Shown: positions 16,286-25,831, counted from the stretch's first letter. The stretch is 64,000 nucleotides of DNA from Streptomyces spiroverticillatus (GCA_014650415.1 BMUX01000001.1:869549-933548); one strand, 5' to 3'. Translations and numbers: made by a program. The notes: generated by a model from the sequence alone, not told the origin.

Positions 16286-17044
16286 CTACAGCTCGCGGTG
16301 GACCTTGGTGTTGGAGGCCTGGGCGCGGGGGCGGACGACGAGGAGGTCGATGTTGACGTGGCTGGGCCGGGTGACCGCCCAGGTGATGGTCTCCGCGACG
16401 TCGTCGGCGGTCAGCGGCTCGGCCACACCCGCGTACACCTTGGCCGCCTTCTCCGCGTCCCCGTCGAACCGGGTCAGCGCGAACTCCTCCGTCCTGACCA
16501 TCCCCGGCGCGACCTCGATCACCCGGACCGGGGTCCCGACGATCTCCAGCCGCAGGGTCTCCGCGAGGACGTGCGCACCGTGCTTGGCGGCCACGTAACC
16601 GCCGCCGCCCTCGTACGTCCCGTGCCCGGCGGTCGACGACAGGACCACGACCGTGCCGTCGCCCGAGGCGGTCAGCGCGGGCAGCAGCGCCTGCGTGAGG
16701 TTGAGCGTGCCGAGCACGTTCGTCTCGTACATCTGCCGCCAGTCGGCCGGGTCGGAGGTGGCGACGGGGTCCGCGCCGAGTGCGCCGCCCGCGTTGTTCA
16801 CCAGCACGGCGATCGTCTTGAAGGCGGTCGCGAACTCGTCGACGGCGGCGCGGTCGGTCACGTCCAGCGCGTACGGCATCGCCTGCTGCCCGGCGGCGAC
16901 GATCTCCTCCGCGAGGGCCTCGATACGGTCCTTGCGGCGGGCCGTGAGGACCACCCGGTAACCGGCGGCGGCCAGCTGCCGGGCCGTGGCCGCACCGATT
17001 CCGCTGCTCGCTCCGGTGACGACGGCGATGGGGGCGCTGGGCAT
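16286..17044 (-). CDS. SDR-family oxidoreductase
   Basis: Classical short-chain dehydrogenase/reductase, 252 aa. NADP-type Rossmann motif TGASSGIG (residues 9-16) with R/K after strand 2 (LTARRKDR), NNAG, catalytic Ser in VVLSSTAG and YVAAK (Y/K pair). The sequence VAPGMVRTEEFALTRFDG matches the YdfG/serine dehydrogenase-like subgroup that oxidises 3-hydroxy acids. The start ATG 17044 has GAGGAG at eight bases. It is downstream of nothing cotranscribed (57-bp gap to the YnfA gene). Confidence 0.9.
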   Translation of the reverse strand: MPSAPIAVVTGASSGIGAATARQLAAAGYRVVLTARRKDRIEALAEEIVAAGQQAMPYALDVTDRAAVDEFATAFKTIAVLVNNAGGALGADPVATSDPADWRQMYETNVLGTLNLTQALLPALTASGDGTVVVLSSTAGHGTYEGGGGYVAAKHGAHVLAETLRLEIVGTPVRVIEVAPGMVRTEEFALTRFDGDAEKAAKVYAGVAEPLTADDVAETITWAVTRPSHVNIDLLVVRPRAQASNTKVHREL

Positions 17045-17100
17045 GCGGGGTGCTCCTCGGACGTACGGACGGACGGTTTCTCGTCCGAGGATAGGCGGGC

Positions 17101-17442
17101 TCAGCGCCCGCGCGGCGCGTACATGATCAAAGCCATACCCGCCAGGCACACCAGCGCTCCGATGACGTCCCACCGGTCCGGCCGGTACCCGTCGGCGACC
17201 ATGCCCCAGGCGATCGACCCGGCGACGAAGACCCCGCCGTACGCGGCGAGGATCCGCCCGAAGTTCCCGTCCGCCTGGAGCGTCGCGACGAACCCGTACA
17301 GCCCGAGCGCGATCACCCCCGCCCCGATCCACACCCACCCCTTGTGCTCCCGCACCCCCTGCCAGACCAGCCAGGCCCCGCCGATCTCGAAGAGGGCCGC
17401 GAGGAGGAAGAGTGCTGCTGAGCGGGCGACGATCATGGTCAT
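17101..17442 (-). CDS. YnfA-family small membrane protein
   Basis: Four-helix membrane protein of 113 aa in the UPF0060/YnfA family, related to small multidrug resistance transporters. Motifs: [23 protein letters not shown] and [27 protein letters not shown], then [17 protein letters not shown]. Length equals that of the family. Start ATG 17442 (MTMIVARSA); a second ATG at 17436 is possible. Substrate unknown, possibly efflux of cationic compounds. Confidence 0.9.
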   Translation of the reverse strand: MTMIVARSAALFLLAALFEIGGAWLVWQGVREHKGWVWIGAGVIALGLYGFVATLQADGNFGRILAAYGGVFVAGSIAWGMVADGYRPDRWDVIGALVCLAGMALIMYAPRGR

Positions 17443-17502
17443 AAGGGTGGCATGGGGGCGGGTCGGGAGGCGTTCGCGGACGGGGCGGGTACGTAGCTGC
17501 GC

Positions 17503-18009
17503 ATGACGAAAACGCGGAGACTGCTGGGACTGCTGGGGCTGCTGGTGGCGGCGGGACTGCTCACCGGGGGCGGGGTGGCCGTCGCGGACGAGGGCGAGGC
17601 GGGCCCCGGGCGGGGCGTCGCGGACGAGGGCGAGGCGGATCTCGCGCACCACGGGCGGGTCGTGTACGAGGACGGGCGGCTCGCCCTGCACCTGCGCACC
17701 TGGAACCACGGGCCCGCCAGCCTCGCCGCCGGCGCGGTCCAGCTCAGCTTCTCGACCCCCGTGGCCGGCCCCCTCCCCGGCACGTGCGTGCGCCGGGCCC
17801 CCGCGATCCTGCTCTGCGAGACCGGGCCGCTGCGGGCCGGGGCCCCCGCGCCCGGCTCCCTCGAGCTGGCCCTGCGGGTCCCGGGTGCGCCGGACGAGCT
17901 CTGGCTCGACATCCAGACCGCGCGACCGGGCACCACCCGCGACCTGAACCCGGCCAACGACCACCAGCGGGTCCTCGCCCTCGCGACGGGCGACCCGTAC
18001 TACTTCTGA
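17503..18009 (+). CDS. secreted hypothetical protein
   Basis: Exported protein of 168 aa. Signal peptide at residues 1-28 (basic MTKTRRLL, then [22 protein letters not shown]). The linker contains a short internal repeat (two VADEGEA units). The mature domain is a beta-rich fold like the DUF11/CARDB immunoglobulin-like class: [24 protein letters not shown], two cysteines ([11 protein letters not shown]) probably in a disulfide, and a conserved end [21 protein letters not shown]. Function unknown. It is divergent from the YnfA gene. Confidence 0.8.
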   Translation: MTKTRRLLGLLGLLVAAGLLTGGGVAVADEGEAGPGRGVADEGEADLAHHGRVVYEDGRLALHLRTWNHGPASLAAGAVQLSFSTPVAGPLPGTCVRRAPAILLCETGPLRAGAPAPGSLELALRVPGAPDELWLDIQTARPGTTRDLNPANDHQRVLALATGDPYYF

Positions 18010-18077
18010 GCCTTCTTTCGCCCCAGCCCCGCCCCTTCACCTAAAGCGCTCGCCGCGCGGCTTGTGGTCGGTTGCTC

Positions 18078-18119
18078 GCGCAGTTCCCCGCGCCCCTAAA
18101 GGGGCGCGGGGAACTGCGC
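18078..18119. repeat. Streptomyces dispersed hairpin repeat, likely bidirectional terminator
   Basis: Perfect 19-bp inverted repeat (18078-18096 and 18101-18119, loop TAAA), with arm GCGCAGTTCCCCGCGCCCC. This sequence family is widespread between Streptomyces genes. Here it lies between convergent genes, so it may terminate both. Confidence 0.75.
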
Positions 18120-18290
18120 AAAACGCCAGCCACAACACCCCCGCACAGACCCCCTCCAGCCCCGCAGGGTTACGGGAAGGGGCGGGTAGGGGAAAAACCC
18201 ACCCCGGTACCGGGCGCCGATCAACCACCGGCCCCGCGCAGCGGCCCCACCCAGCTCCGGGCACCGACCCGACCAAGCCGCCCCGCGCCC

Positions 18291-19745
18291 CTAGCGGCCC
18301 GCCCTCCGCCTCTGCCTCGCACTCGGCTCATACGCCGCCCACGCCGCATACCCGTCCGGCCGCACCAACAGCGACGACCCCCGCGCCCAGTGCGCCCGCA
18401 CCGTATGCGGCGGGACCGCGAGGGGGACCGGCCCGTCGGCGGAGGCGACCAGCACGTGCTCGCCCGCCCGCAGCAACTCGTACAGGCGGCCCTCCGCGAG
18501 CGCCAGGTCCGGGACCCGGCGGCCGACCAGGGGATGCTCCCCGCGCCCCGACCCGTACGAGATCCCGATCCCCGAGATCATCCGCATCGCCCGCCCGGAC
18601 AGCGGCCGCAGGCTCCCCGCGAGCCGCGCGGCCACCGCCCGCCCCGCACGGGTCAGCGGCGCGCCCGCCATCGCACCCCGCACCATGGCCCCGCTGACCC
18701 GCAGCACCATCGCCCCGACGGGGTGGCGTTCCGCGTGGTAGGTGTCGAGGAGTTCGTCCTCGGCCCGCCCGCGCAGGACCGCCGCCAGCTTCCAGGAGAG
18801 GTTCGCGGCGTCCTGGAGGCCGGTGTTCATGCCCATGCCGCCCGCCGGCGAGTGGACGTGCGCGGCGTCGCCCGCGAGGAAGACCCGGCCCACCCGGTAG
18901 GAGGGGACCTGGCGTTCGTCGCTGTGGAAGCGGGAGAGGAAGCGCGGGTCGTGCAGCCCGTGGTCCACGCCCAGCGCCGTCCGGGCGATCTCCTGGATCT
19001 CGGCGAGGTCCACCGGGTCCGACTCCGCCGCCTCCCGCCCCTTCGACCAGCCCATCACCCGGTAGTACCCGTCCCCGAACGGCACCATGAAGGCGAACGC
19101 GTCCCCCTTCCCGCCCACGGTCAGAACGGACTCCGGCTCCCGCTCCAGGCGTACGTCCGACAGCACCATCGACGTGATCACCGCCTCCCCGGGGAAGGGC
19201 AGCCCGAGCGACTCCCGCACCCGGCTGCGCACCCCGTCCGCGCCCACCAGATACGGCGCGCCCAACTCGAAGGCGGCCCCGTCGGCGGTCCGCAGCCGGG
19301 CGGTGACGCCCGTGGCGTGCGGGTGGACGCCGGTCAGTTCCGTGTCGTACCGGAAGTCGACACCGGCGGCCCGCGCCCTCCGCTCCAGGACGTGCTCGAC
19401 CTCGTACTGCGGAGTGATCAGTACGAAGGGGAAGCGCGACCGGAGCCGGGAGAGGTCCAGGGCGAGCGAGCCGAAGAGGTTCAGCTCGGTGATCTTCCGG
19501 CCGGTCTTGAGGAGGTCGTCGGCGAGGCCGCGCGCGTCCAGGACCTCCAGCGTGCGGGCGTGCACGGCGAAGGCGCGGGTGAGGTTTCCGGCGGTGTGCG
19601 CACGGCGTTCGACCACGGTGACGGCGAGGCCCGCCGCCGCGAGGTCGCCCGCGAGCAGGAGACCGGCGGGGCCCGCGCCGACGACGATCACGTCGGGGGC
19701 GGAGTGGTGGTTCAGGGAGTCGTGGGCGTCCTTGGGGGTCGGCAT
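18291..19745 (-). CDS. FAD-dependent aromatic monooxygenase
   Basis: Group A flavoprotein hydroxylase of 484 aa, PheA/TfdB/RIFMO-like family. ADP-binding motif VVGAGPAGLLLAGDLAAAG at residues 21-39, the middle DG motif (GADGVRSRVRESLGL), and the FAD/GD motif VFLAGDAAHVHSPAGGMGMN near 295-314 with QDAANLSWKLA after it. The C-terminal 90 residues form a thioredoxin-like fold seen in rifampicin and polyketide hydroxylases. NAD(P)H-dependent hydroxylation of an aromatic substrate is expected; the substrate is unknown. ATG 19745 has GGGAGG nine bases upstream. No neighbouring biosynthetic genes. Confidence 0.88.
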   Translation of the reverse strand: MPTPKDAHDSLNHHSAPDVIVVGAGPAGLLLAGDLAAAGLAVTVVERRAHTAGNLTRAFAVHARTLEVLDARGLADDLLKTGRKITELNLFGSLALDLSRLRSRFPFVLITPQYEVEHVLERRARAAGVDFRYDTELTGVHPHATGVTARLRTADGAAFELGAPYLVGADGVRSRVRESLGLPFPGEAVITSMVLSDVRLEREPESVLTVGGKGDAFAFMVPFGDGYYRVMGWSKGREAAESDPVDLAEIQEIARTALGVDHGLHDPRFLSRFHSDERQVPSYRVGRVFLAGDAAHVHSPAGGMGMNTGLQDAANLSWKLAAVLRGRAEDELLDTYHAERHPVGAMVLRVSGAMVRGAMAGAPLTRAGRAVAARLAGSLRPLSGRAMRMISGIGISYGSGRGEHPLVGRRVPDLALAEGRLYELLRAGEHVLVASADGPVPLAVPPHTVRAHWARGSSLLVRPDGYAAWAAYEPSARQRRRAGR

Positions 19746-19915
19746 GTCCGCTCCCTCCCCGCCGGGCGCGGGGCGTACACCGGGCGGGGGCAAGTCGCCC
19801 TCACGCCGGGAGCGACCACCCGTTCGACCATTCGGACATTTGTGTTTAAAAGGGGTGCATACGGGGAGGAGGGGGTGAGTCCCCCGACCCCGAGGCCCCG
19901 CAAGGTTCCCCGCAC

Positions 19916-21337
19916 ATGCCGAGCATTTCTCTCCCCTGGCTCCACCACACGCTCCCGCACGTGCGCGGCCTCGACACCAGCCGCTACGGATCACGCAAAC
20001 TGCGCGCGGAACGCCAGGCCGACAACGCCCGGCAACGCGCCGCCGACGCCCTCGACCTCGCCCTGTGCATCGGCGAGCTGATCTCCGGCAACGGGGCCTC
20101 CGCCGAGGAGACCGTCGCCGCGATACTCGTCATCGCCGACGCGTACGGCCTCGAAGGCTGCGAGTCCGACGTCACCCTCAACGCCGTCGAACTCACCGGC
20201 CACGCCCCCGGGGACGCCGTACCCCTCATGGGCAAACGCATCATCCAGCACCGCCGCACCGACTTCGCGACCCTGGAGAACACCCAGCTCCTCGTCCAGG
20301 ACATCCACGAGGGCAAACTCACCCTCGCCGACGCCCGCCAGGCCGCCGCCGACCTGATCCCCGAACCCGAACAGCCCGGCATGCTGCGCCCCTGGAAACG
20401 CCGCTACACCGGACACGCCCTCGTCGGCTTCGTCGCCGCCGCCGCGAGCGTCCTGACCGGCGCCAAGCTCGGCGTCGCCCTGTGCGCATTCCTCGCCGCC
20501 GTCACCGGCAACTGGATCAGCACCTCCATGGCCCGCTACGGCGTCCCCGCCTTCTACCGCTTCACCCTCGCCGCGATACCGGCCGCTGTGGTCGCCCTCG
20601 TCGTGCACGCACTCTGGCCCGGCGTCGCCAGCCAGTCGATCATCATCGCCGGAGTCCTCGTCCTGCTGCCCACCATGGCCGCCACCAGCGCCGTCCAGGA
20701 CTCCCTCGCCGGCCACTACCTCACCGCCGTCGCCCGCCTCCTGGAAACCCTGACGATCTTCGCCTCGGTGGTGCTCGGCACCGGACTGGTCCTCGGCCTC
20801 GCCACCCGGCTCGGCATCGACGCCCCCACCCTGCCGTCCGTACGGGCCACCGCGGGCACCTACCTCGACTGGCGGCTGGTCGCCGCCGCCCTCTTCGCCG
20901 TCGGCATCGCCGCCCGCTACAAGGTCGCCCCGCGCAAATACGCCGCCGTCGGCCTGCTCGGGCTCGCGGGCGTCGTCGTCTACGCCGAACTCCGCGAACT
21001 CAGCTTCTCCCCCATCGCCGCCACCGGCATCGCCGCCGTCGCCGTCGCCATCGGCGGCCACGCCCTCGCCCGCCGCGCCCGCACCTCCGCCCTCCCCTGG
21101 GTCATCCCGGCGGCGGCCCCACTGCTGCCCGGAACCCTCATCTACAAGGCCCTGTACGCCGTCACCAACGGCGAGGTCCTGGAGGGCGCCACCGGAATGC
21201 TCCGCGCCCTCGGCGTGATCCTGGCACTGGCGGGCGGCATCTCGGTGGTGGGCGAGACGGTGCAGTTCCTGCGGAGGTGGCGGGCGGTGAGAAAAACAGC
21301 CCGTCGAGGGGGCCCCTCCCTGCTCGAACGAAGTTGA
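19916..21337 (+). CDS. threonine/serine exporter family protein (ThrE)
   Basis: ThrE-type exporter (DUF1212 plus DUF3815 halves fused), 473 aa. The N-terminal 120 residues are soluble (DALDLALCIGELISGNGASAEETVAAILVIADAYGL), followed by about ten helices starting at YTGHALVGFVAAAASVL. This matches ThrE of Corynebacterium, which exports threonine and serine. The C-terminal 15 residues (ARRGGPSLLERS) are coded by a dispersed GC-rich repeat (21315-21350), so the original stop was probably elsewhere and the tail is repeat-derived. Start ATG 19916 has no strong ribosome site. Confidence 0.85.
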   Translation: MPSISLPWLHHTLPHVRGLDTSRYGSRKLRAERQADNARQRAADALDLALCIGELISGNGASAEETVAAILVIADAYGLEGCESDVTLNAVELTGHAPGDAVPLMGKRIIQHRRTDFATLENTQLLVQDIHEGKLTLADARQAAADLIPEPEQPGMLRPWKRRYTGHALVGFVAAAASVLTGAKLGVALCAFLAAVTGNWISTSMARYGVPAFYRFTLAAIPAAVVALVVHALWPGVASQSIIIAGVLVLLPTMAATSAVQDSLAGHYLTAVARLLETLTIFASVVLGTGLVLGLATRLGIDAPTLPSVRATAGTYLDWRLVAAALFAVGIAARYKVAPRKYAAVGLLGLAGVVVYAELRELSFSPIAATGIAAVAVAIGGHALARRARTSALPWVIPAAAPLLPGTLIYKALYAVTNGEVLEGATGMLRALGVILALAGGISVVGETVQFLRRWRAVRKTARRGGPSLLERS

Positions 21338-21350
21338 GAGCTTGGGGGAG
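21315..21350. repeat. dispersed 30-bp Streptomyces repeat, copy 1
   Basis: The core TGCTCGAACGAAGTTGAGAG plus CTTGGGGGAG recurs at 24699-24728 with three base changes. It overlaps the last codons and stop of the ThrE gene. Further GC-rich palindromes (GGGGTCCGGGGC..GCCCCGG) follow to 21405. Confidence 0.7.
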
Positions 21351-21439
21351 TTTGAGGACGCGCGGGCGCAGCCCGTGCAGGGGTCCGGGGCGTAGCCCCG
21401 GCAGGAACGGCGACCACTCCCGGCCCGCAGTGAACCCCG

Positions 21440-22162
21440 TCAGCCGAACTCGGCGAGCGCGGCCTCCACCACCTGAGCCAGCCGCGCGTGATGCGCCCCG
21501 CGCCAGTAGGGCCGCTCGCACGCCGTGCACTGCGCGAAGACGTCGTACGAACGCTCCGTACCGCCCTCCAGCAGCCCCGCCACCGACTCCTTCGTCGCCT
21601 CCTTCAGCTCCCCGTTGCACGCCGTGCAACGCGTCCACGGCGCGAGGACCGGCGCGAACCGGCCCAGCACGTCACGCAGTTGCTCCTCCGGCCGGTCGCT
21701 GTAGACGTACGCCCCCGCGTGCAGCTCGCGCCGGCGCAGCAGGCCCCGGTCCCGGGACAGCAGGACCCGCTGCTCACGGGCGGAGTACGTGGCCAGCGCC
21801 GGGTCCCCGATGTCCTCGCTGAAGTACGCGGCGTCGACGCCCAGCAGGCGCATGCGGCGGGCAAGGGTCCCCAAATGCACGTCGAGCAGGAACCGCAGGG
21901 GCGCACCCGGAACCTCCTGCGGCCGCGTCACCGCGCCCACGTCGATCCGCTCCCCCTCGCGGGGCACGTGCCCGGTGCCGACCGGCTGCCCGTCCACGCT
22001 CAGTACGCCCACCTCGGTGAGCGGCACACCGAGCGACTCGACGACATGCCCGAGCGTGGACACCCCGTCGGTCCCGGCCTCGGTCCGTCCGGCCCGCCGA
22101 TCAGCGGCGATGAAGAGATTCAGCTCCGCCGCAAACGCAATGTGTATCCGAGGTCCATTCAC
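21440..22162 (-). CDS. Mut7-C RNase domain protein with ubiquitin-like N-terminus
   Basis: Protein of 240 aa. Residues 1-90 resemble the Mut7-C ubiquitin-like domain (IHIAFAAELNLFIAADRRAG...SLGVPLTEVGVLSVDGQPV). Residues 95-235 are the Mut7-C domain, a PIN-fold nuclease with Zn ribbon: FLLDVHLGTLARRMRLLGVDAAY (catalytic-type D), YSAREQRVLLSRDRGLLRRR, and four cysteines in CTACNGEL and CTACERPYWRG. The GTG at 22162 gives VNGPRIHIAF; the ribosome site is weak. RNA target unknown. Confidence 0.87.
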   Translation of the reverse strand: MNGPRIHIAFAAELNLFIAADRRAGRTEAGTDGVSTLGHVVESLGVPLTEVGVLSVDGQPVGTGHVPREGERIDVGAVTRPQEVPGAPLRFLLDVHLGTLARRMRLLGVDAAYFSEDIGDPALATYSAREQRVLLSRDRGLLRRRELHAGAYVYSDRPEEQLRDVLGRFAPVLAPWTRCTACNGELKEATKESVAGLLEGGTERSYDVFAQCTACERPYWRGAHHARLAQVVEAALAEFG

Positions 22163-22227
22163 GCCCCCACAATGCCACCACCCCCAACCCGTGTTCCGGG
22201 TTTTTCCCGCCCCCCTTTGCCTCCCTA

Positions 22228-22340
22228 GCCCCCTTGGGCGGCGCCCCCTTTCCGCCGCCGTCCCCTTGGGAGGCGGGGCCGCCCCCCGGGGGGCGGAACG
22301 GGCGGGCAAGGGGGCGGCCCGCCCGATCCGGGCCCACCCG
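22228..22340. repeat. GC-rich dispersed repeat, copy A
   Basis: A double unit of CCCCTTGGGCGGCG-type sequence ending in GGGCAAGGGGGCGG (core 22262-22317). Outer arms CCCCTTG/CAAGGGG and inner arms GGCGG/CCGCC pair, giving a branched hairpin. It lies in a 263-bp gap between two leftward genes. Short tandem ACCGGC units follow at about 22366-22400. Confidence 0.7.
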
Positions 22341-22425
22341 GACACCGCCCCCCCGCCCGCACCCACCGGCACCGGGACCGGCACCGGCACCGGCACCGGC
22401 CAAGCCGCCCCCGTACAAACTCCCC

Positions 22426-24363
22426 TCACCTCACCGGGTCCACCAAGAACGGAAAGTCCCACTTGTGGGCCTCCGCATACGCCCACCCAATCGGCTCCAC
22501 CGACGTATTCGCCCTCTCCGCCACCGGCCTCCTCGCCTTCACCTCACGCAAGAACTGCTCCCCCGTCCCCGGCTTCACAAAAACGTTCAGCCAGTACGAC
22601 CCCCCGAAGGGCAGCCCCGCCGAATACGTCCACTTCTCCTTCTTGACGTAGTCGACCATCGTGTAGGACGACGCCATCCCGAACCAGTTCTTCCCGTAGT
22701 CCGGCTCCCCCGCCAGCACCACCACCGCCGCCCCGTTCCTCGCGAACACCTCACGCGGAATCCCCTTCGGGTCCGCCATGTACGGGTCCGCGAGCCCCCC
22801 GAGGTCGATCGCCTGCTGGTCCTTGTTGAGCGCGTACGGGAAGACTCCCGCGTCCCCCATCCCCACCAGACCCTTGATCGTCTTGTCCCGGGCCATGATC
22901 CGGCCCAACTCCTCGTGCGCCTCGCGCAGATGGAAGCGGTACGTCATCCCGCCGACCATCGTCTCCATCGGCGTCGCCGACACCGCGAACATCACGCCCG
23001 CCGCCCCCACCACCAGCAACGGCGTCACCGTCCGCCCCCACAGCACCACGGCCACCGCCACCGCCGCGACACCGCCCGCGACGACCGCCGACGGGTCGAT
23101 CCCCGGCAACTCCTTGAAGTACAGGATCCCGAGCCCCATCAGCGCCAGCGCCAGCGCGGCCCACTTCGGCGCGGCCCCGTCGGCCGCCCGCGTACCGCCC
23201 GCCAGCCTGCGCCCCTTGAGCGGACGGCACAGCAGCACCAGCGCCACCGGGGCGGTGAGCTGCCAGAAGAAACGGTTGTTGACGTCCATGTGCAGGACCG
23301 ACAGCGGATAGAAGACCAGCGTCACCGCGACCGTCAGCGCCACCAGCACGACCGGCGTCAGATCCTGGAGCGGCAACGGGACGTGCACATCGGGCCGCAC
23401 CCCCTGCCCGGGCACCCGCACCGCCGCCGCGCCCTCCGCCTTCCGGTCCCTGCGCGCGTCCGCCCGCCGCCAGAGGATCTCGCACAGCACCGCGCCGCCC
23501 GCCAGGATCGCGAGCACCGGGACGACCGGGTAGGTGAGCCGCTGCATGATCCCGTACGAGTCCACCGAACCGGACTTCACCAGGTACGTGTTGGGCATGA
23601 GGTGCCCGAACCACCAGGCCCGCAACGCCCAGTACCCCACCAGCCCGCCCATGACGGCGAGCGCACCGCGCACCTCGCGGCGGTCCTTCCGGTTCATCAG
23701 CGCCGCCCAGGCGACGGCCACGAACGCGTACCCCATGCCCTCGGGCCGCGACAGCGCGACCAGCCCGGCCGCCGCCCAGCCGAGCGCGCCGAGCTTCCCG
23801 CGCCGGTACAGCACCCCGTACAGCAACGCGATGAAGAGAACGAAACTCCCGCTCTCCAGCCCGTGGAAGAAGTGCGAGACGAACAGCGGATTCGCCGCCA
23901 TGACCGCCACCAGCGCGACCCGCTGATACCTCGGCACATCCCGCAGCACGGCCGCCACAACCACTCCACCGCACAGCAACAACAGCCCGAACGCCTTGAA
24001 GAACGCCTCCACCGGCCACCCCGCCACCGCCGGGACGATCGACACGAACGCATACAACGGATTCGTGTACGCCTCCACGCGCGGCAGCCCGGACCCCTCC
24101 ACGAACGGGTTCCAGTCCCACACCCCGCTCGCCACGAACGACTTGCCGTACCGCCACGTGATGAAGGCGTCGTCGACGGTGAAACGGCACAGCCAGAACG
24201 CCGCCCACCCCATGAACCCCACCAGGCCCACCAGCGAAACGACAAAAACGGTACGCGCCAACCACACGGGAATCCGGGGCAACCGCGCACCGAGCGCACT
24301 GGCACCGGACGACTGCCCCCCTTCCCGCTCTTGAGGGTCGGACGACAGATCAAGGACGGTCAC
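22426..24363 (-). CDS. GT-C-fold membrane glycosyltransferase-like protein
   Basis: Large integral membrane protein of 645 aa with about ten helices and a C-terminal extracytoplasmic domain, similar in plan to actinobacterial GT-C glycosyltransferases such as arabinofuranosyltransferase AftB. The first outside loop carries the diagnostic acidic pair in FTVDDAFITWRYGKSFVASG (DD at about residues 66-67), followed by VWDWNPF. The donor is expected to be a polyprenyl-phosphate sugar. C-terminal soluble part from about residue 480 (MVGGMTYRFHLREAHEEL...). GTG 24363 is preceded by GGAAGG at seven bases. Substrate not determinable. Confidence 0.75.
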   Translation of the reverse strand: MTVLDLSSDPQEREGGQSSGASALGARLPRIPVWLARTVFVVSLVGLVGFMGWAAFWLCRFTVDDAFITWRYGKSFVASGVWDWNPFVEGSGLPRVEAYTNPLYAFVSIVPAVAGWPVEAFFKAFGLLLLCGGVVVAAVLRDVPRYQRVALVAVMAANPLFVSHFFHGLESGSFVLFIALLYGVLYRRGKLGALGWAAAGLVALSRPEGMGYAFVAVAWAALMNRKDRREVRGALAVMGGLVGYWALRAWWFGHLMPNTYLVKSGSVDSYGIMQRLTYPVVPVLAILAGGAVLCEILWRRADARRDRKAEGAAAVRVPGQGVRPDVHVPLPLQDLTPVVLVALTVAVTLVFYPLSVLHMDVNNRFFWQLTAPVALVLLCRPLKGRRLAGGTRAADGAAPKWAALALALMGLGILYFKELPGIDPSAVVAGGVAAVAVAVVLWGRTVTPLLVVGAAGVMFAVSATPMETMVGGMTYRFHLREAHEELGRIMARDKTIKGLVGMGDAGVFPYALNKDQQAIDLGGLADPYMADPKGIPREVFARNGAAVVVLAGEPDYGKNWFGMASSYTMVDYVKKEKWTYSAGLPFGGSYWLNVFVKPGTGEQFLREVKARRPVAERANTSVEPIGWAYAEAHKWDFPFLVDPVR

Positions 24364-24868
24364 GAAGCCGCCTTCCGGAAGAGGCCTGACGAGGAACAGG
24401 AAGCACCCGACGGCCACACACACCGACCAACCCGGGCAGACAACCCTTGATCCAATCGGCCACGCCCCCCTTTGCCCGGGATTGCCCGTCCCCCCTCCCC
24501 CGCAAATCACCCGCACGGCAGCGTGACTCCTCCCCCGTAGCCCCCTCGGGCGGCGGGGCCACCTCCAACTTCCGCTGAGCCCCCTTGGGCGGCGCCCCGT
24601 TCCGCCGCCGTCCCCTTGGGCGGCGGGGCCGCCCCTTCCCTTCCCCGTAGCCCCCTTGGGCGGCGGGGCCGCCCCCCGGGGGCGAGGGGGGCACCCCCTG
24701 CTCGAGCGAAGCCGAGAGCTTGGGGGAGGGCGGGCAAGGGGGCGGCCCCCCTCGCTCCAGGCCCACCCGGGTGCCGCCCCCACCCGCACCCCCGGCACCG
24801 GCACCGGACACGCCTCGCCCCCGACCCCACGGCCCGCCTCCCCGCACCGGGCACGGGAGCCCCCCGAC
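24364..24868. repeat. GC-rich dispersed repeat cluster, copy B (505-bp gene-free gap)
   Basis: This gap has no gene. It holds four left-arm units CCCCTTGGGCGGCGGGGCC (at about 24541, 24580, 24612 and 24651), one right arm GGGCAAGGGGGCGG (24733-24746) and, inserted within it, the second copy of the 30-bp repeat (24699-24728). The remainder is proline-codon-like GC-rich sequence without features. Confidence 0.7.
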
Positions 24869-25723
24869 CTACCCCCAGTGCCGAGGCCGCTCCACCCCCG
24901 CCGGGAGCCGCGTGCCCCCGTCACCCCGCCCCGCATTGACCTGCGTCTGGGTCAGGAAGAGGGCCTCACTCAAATCCGCCCCCCGCACATCCGCATCCCG
25001 GAAGTCCGCCCCGATGACCTCGGCCCCCCGCAAATCCGCCCCATTCAGATCAGCCGCAATCAAATAAGCCCCCCGAAAATTCATCCCCCGCAAGTCCGCC
25101 CCCGCCCGCCGCGCCCCCATCAAATCCGCCCCCCGAAAATCAACCCGCCGCTTCTTCCCCTTCTTCTTCGGCGTCGGCACCCGAGCCGCCCACTCCCCCC
25201 GCACCAACTCCCCGACCTTCACCAGCACCGCATTCACCTTCAGCCGATGCCCCTCCACATCCAGCGCGACCAATTCCTCCGCACTCCCCCGCGTCAGCGC
25301 CTCCGTCTCCTCCCGCAACGCCCGCAACTCCCCCCACACACCCTTCGCGGCATCCCGCCGCAACCCGTCCCCCACGTACCAAAGCAACTCATGCAACTGC
25401 TTCATCACCGGCAACAGCGGAAACATCAACTCCGCACTCCCGGGCTCCTCCCGCCACCCCACCCCGTCAAAGGTGACCTGCGACAACTTCTGCCCCGCCC
25501 CGAAACAGTCATAGACGGTGCACCCGGAAAACCCCTCCCCCCGCAACTTCGCGTGAATCCCACACCCGAAGTCCTCCCCGAGATTCGGGCACGGCTTCCC
25601 GGCCGGCTTGTCGATGGCGAAGTCCGACGACTTCGTCAACGTCAACGCCACACAGCACAACCCGAAACAACTCCCACAATCGGAACGCAGATCGGACGCC
25701 ATCACGGCCTCGGCCTCGGACAT
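24869..25723 (-). CDS. YkgJ-like cysteine cluster protein fused to pentapeptide repeats
   Basis: 284 aa. The N-terminal part (residues 5-75) holds a cysteine cluster, CGSCFGLCC at about 16-24, then CPNLGEDFGCGIHAKL and GCTVYDCFGAG, resembling the YkgJ/UPF0153 CxxC..CC iron- or zinc-binding family. A helical middle region is followed by pentapeptide repeats from about residue 190 (VDFRGADLMGARRAGADLRG..ADLNGADLRGAEVIGADFRD) of the A(D/N)LXX type that fold as a right-handed beta helix. ATG 25723 has TGGAGA at seven bases. It lies just downstream of rtcB (109-bp gap, terminator between). Function unknown; metal binding is inferred. Confidence 0.8.
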   Translation of the reverse strand: MSEAEAVMASDLRSDCGSCFGLCCVALTLTKSSDFAIDKPAGKPCPNLGEDFGCGIHAKLRGEGFSGCTVYDCFGAGQKLSQVTFDGVGWREEPGSAELMFPLLPVMKQLHELLWYVGDGLRRDAAKGVWGELRALREETEALTRGSAEELVALDVEGHRLKVNAVLVKVGELVRGEWAARVPTPKKKGKKRRVDFRGADLMGARRAGADLRGMNFRGAYLIAADLNGADLRGAEVIGADFRDADVRGADLSEALFLTQTQVNAGRGDGGTRLPAGVERPRHWG

Positions 25724-25789
25724 GTGCAGGTCTCCACTGGTGCGGTTGCGGGTAAGGCGGTACGGACACGGCAATCGGGACAACGAAAG

Positions 25790-25815
25790 AGCCCCCGGCA
25801 CCTTAGCCGGGGGCT
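25790..25815 (-). terminator. hairpin terminator after rtcB
   Basis: Ten-bp stem AGCCCCCGGC / GCCGGGGGCT with 6-nt loop. It starts 17 bases past the rtcB stop. A short CTTTCG run follows on the minus strand. Confidence 0.75.
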
Positions 25816-25831
25816 CCCGCAGAGCGTCCGT

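Noticed and set aside
18291..19745. A polyketide gene cluster around the FAD monooxygenase
   Set aside because: Neighbours are an exporter and a secreted hypothetical protein; no synthase or tailoring genes nearby.
22366..22400. ACCGGC tandem repeat as an origin or binding array
   Set aside because: Short, imperfect and similar runs occur in the other GC-rich gaps; likely simple-sequence expansion.
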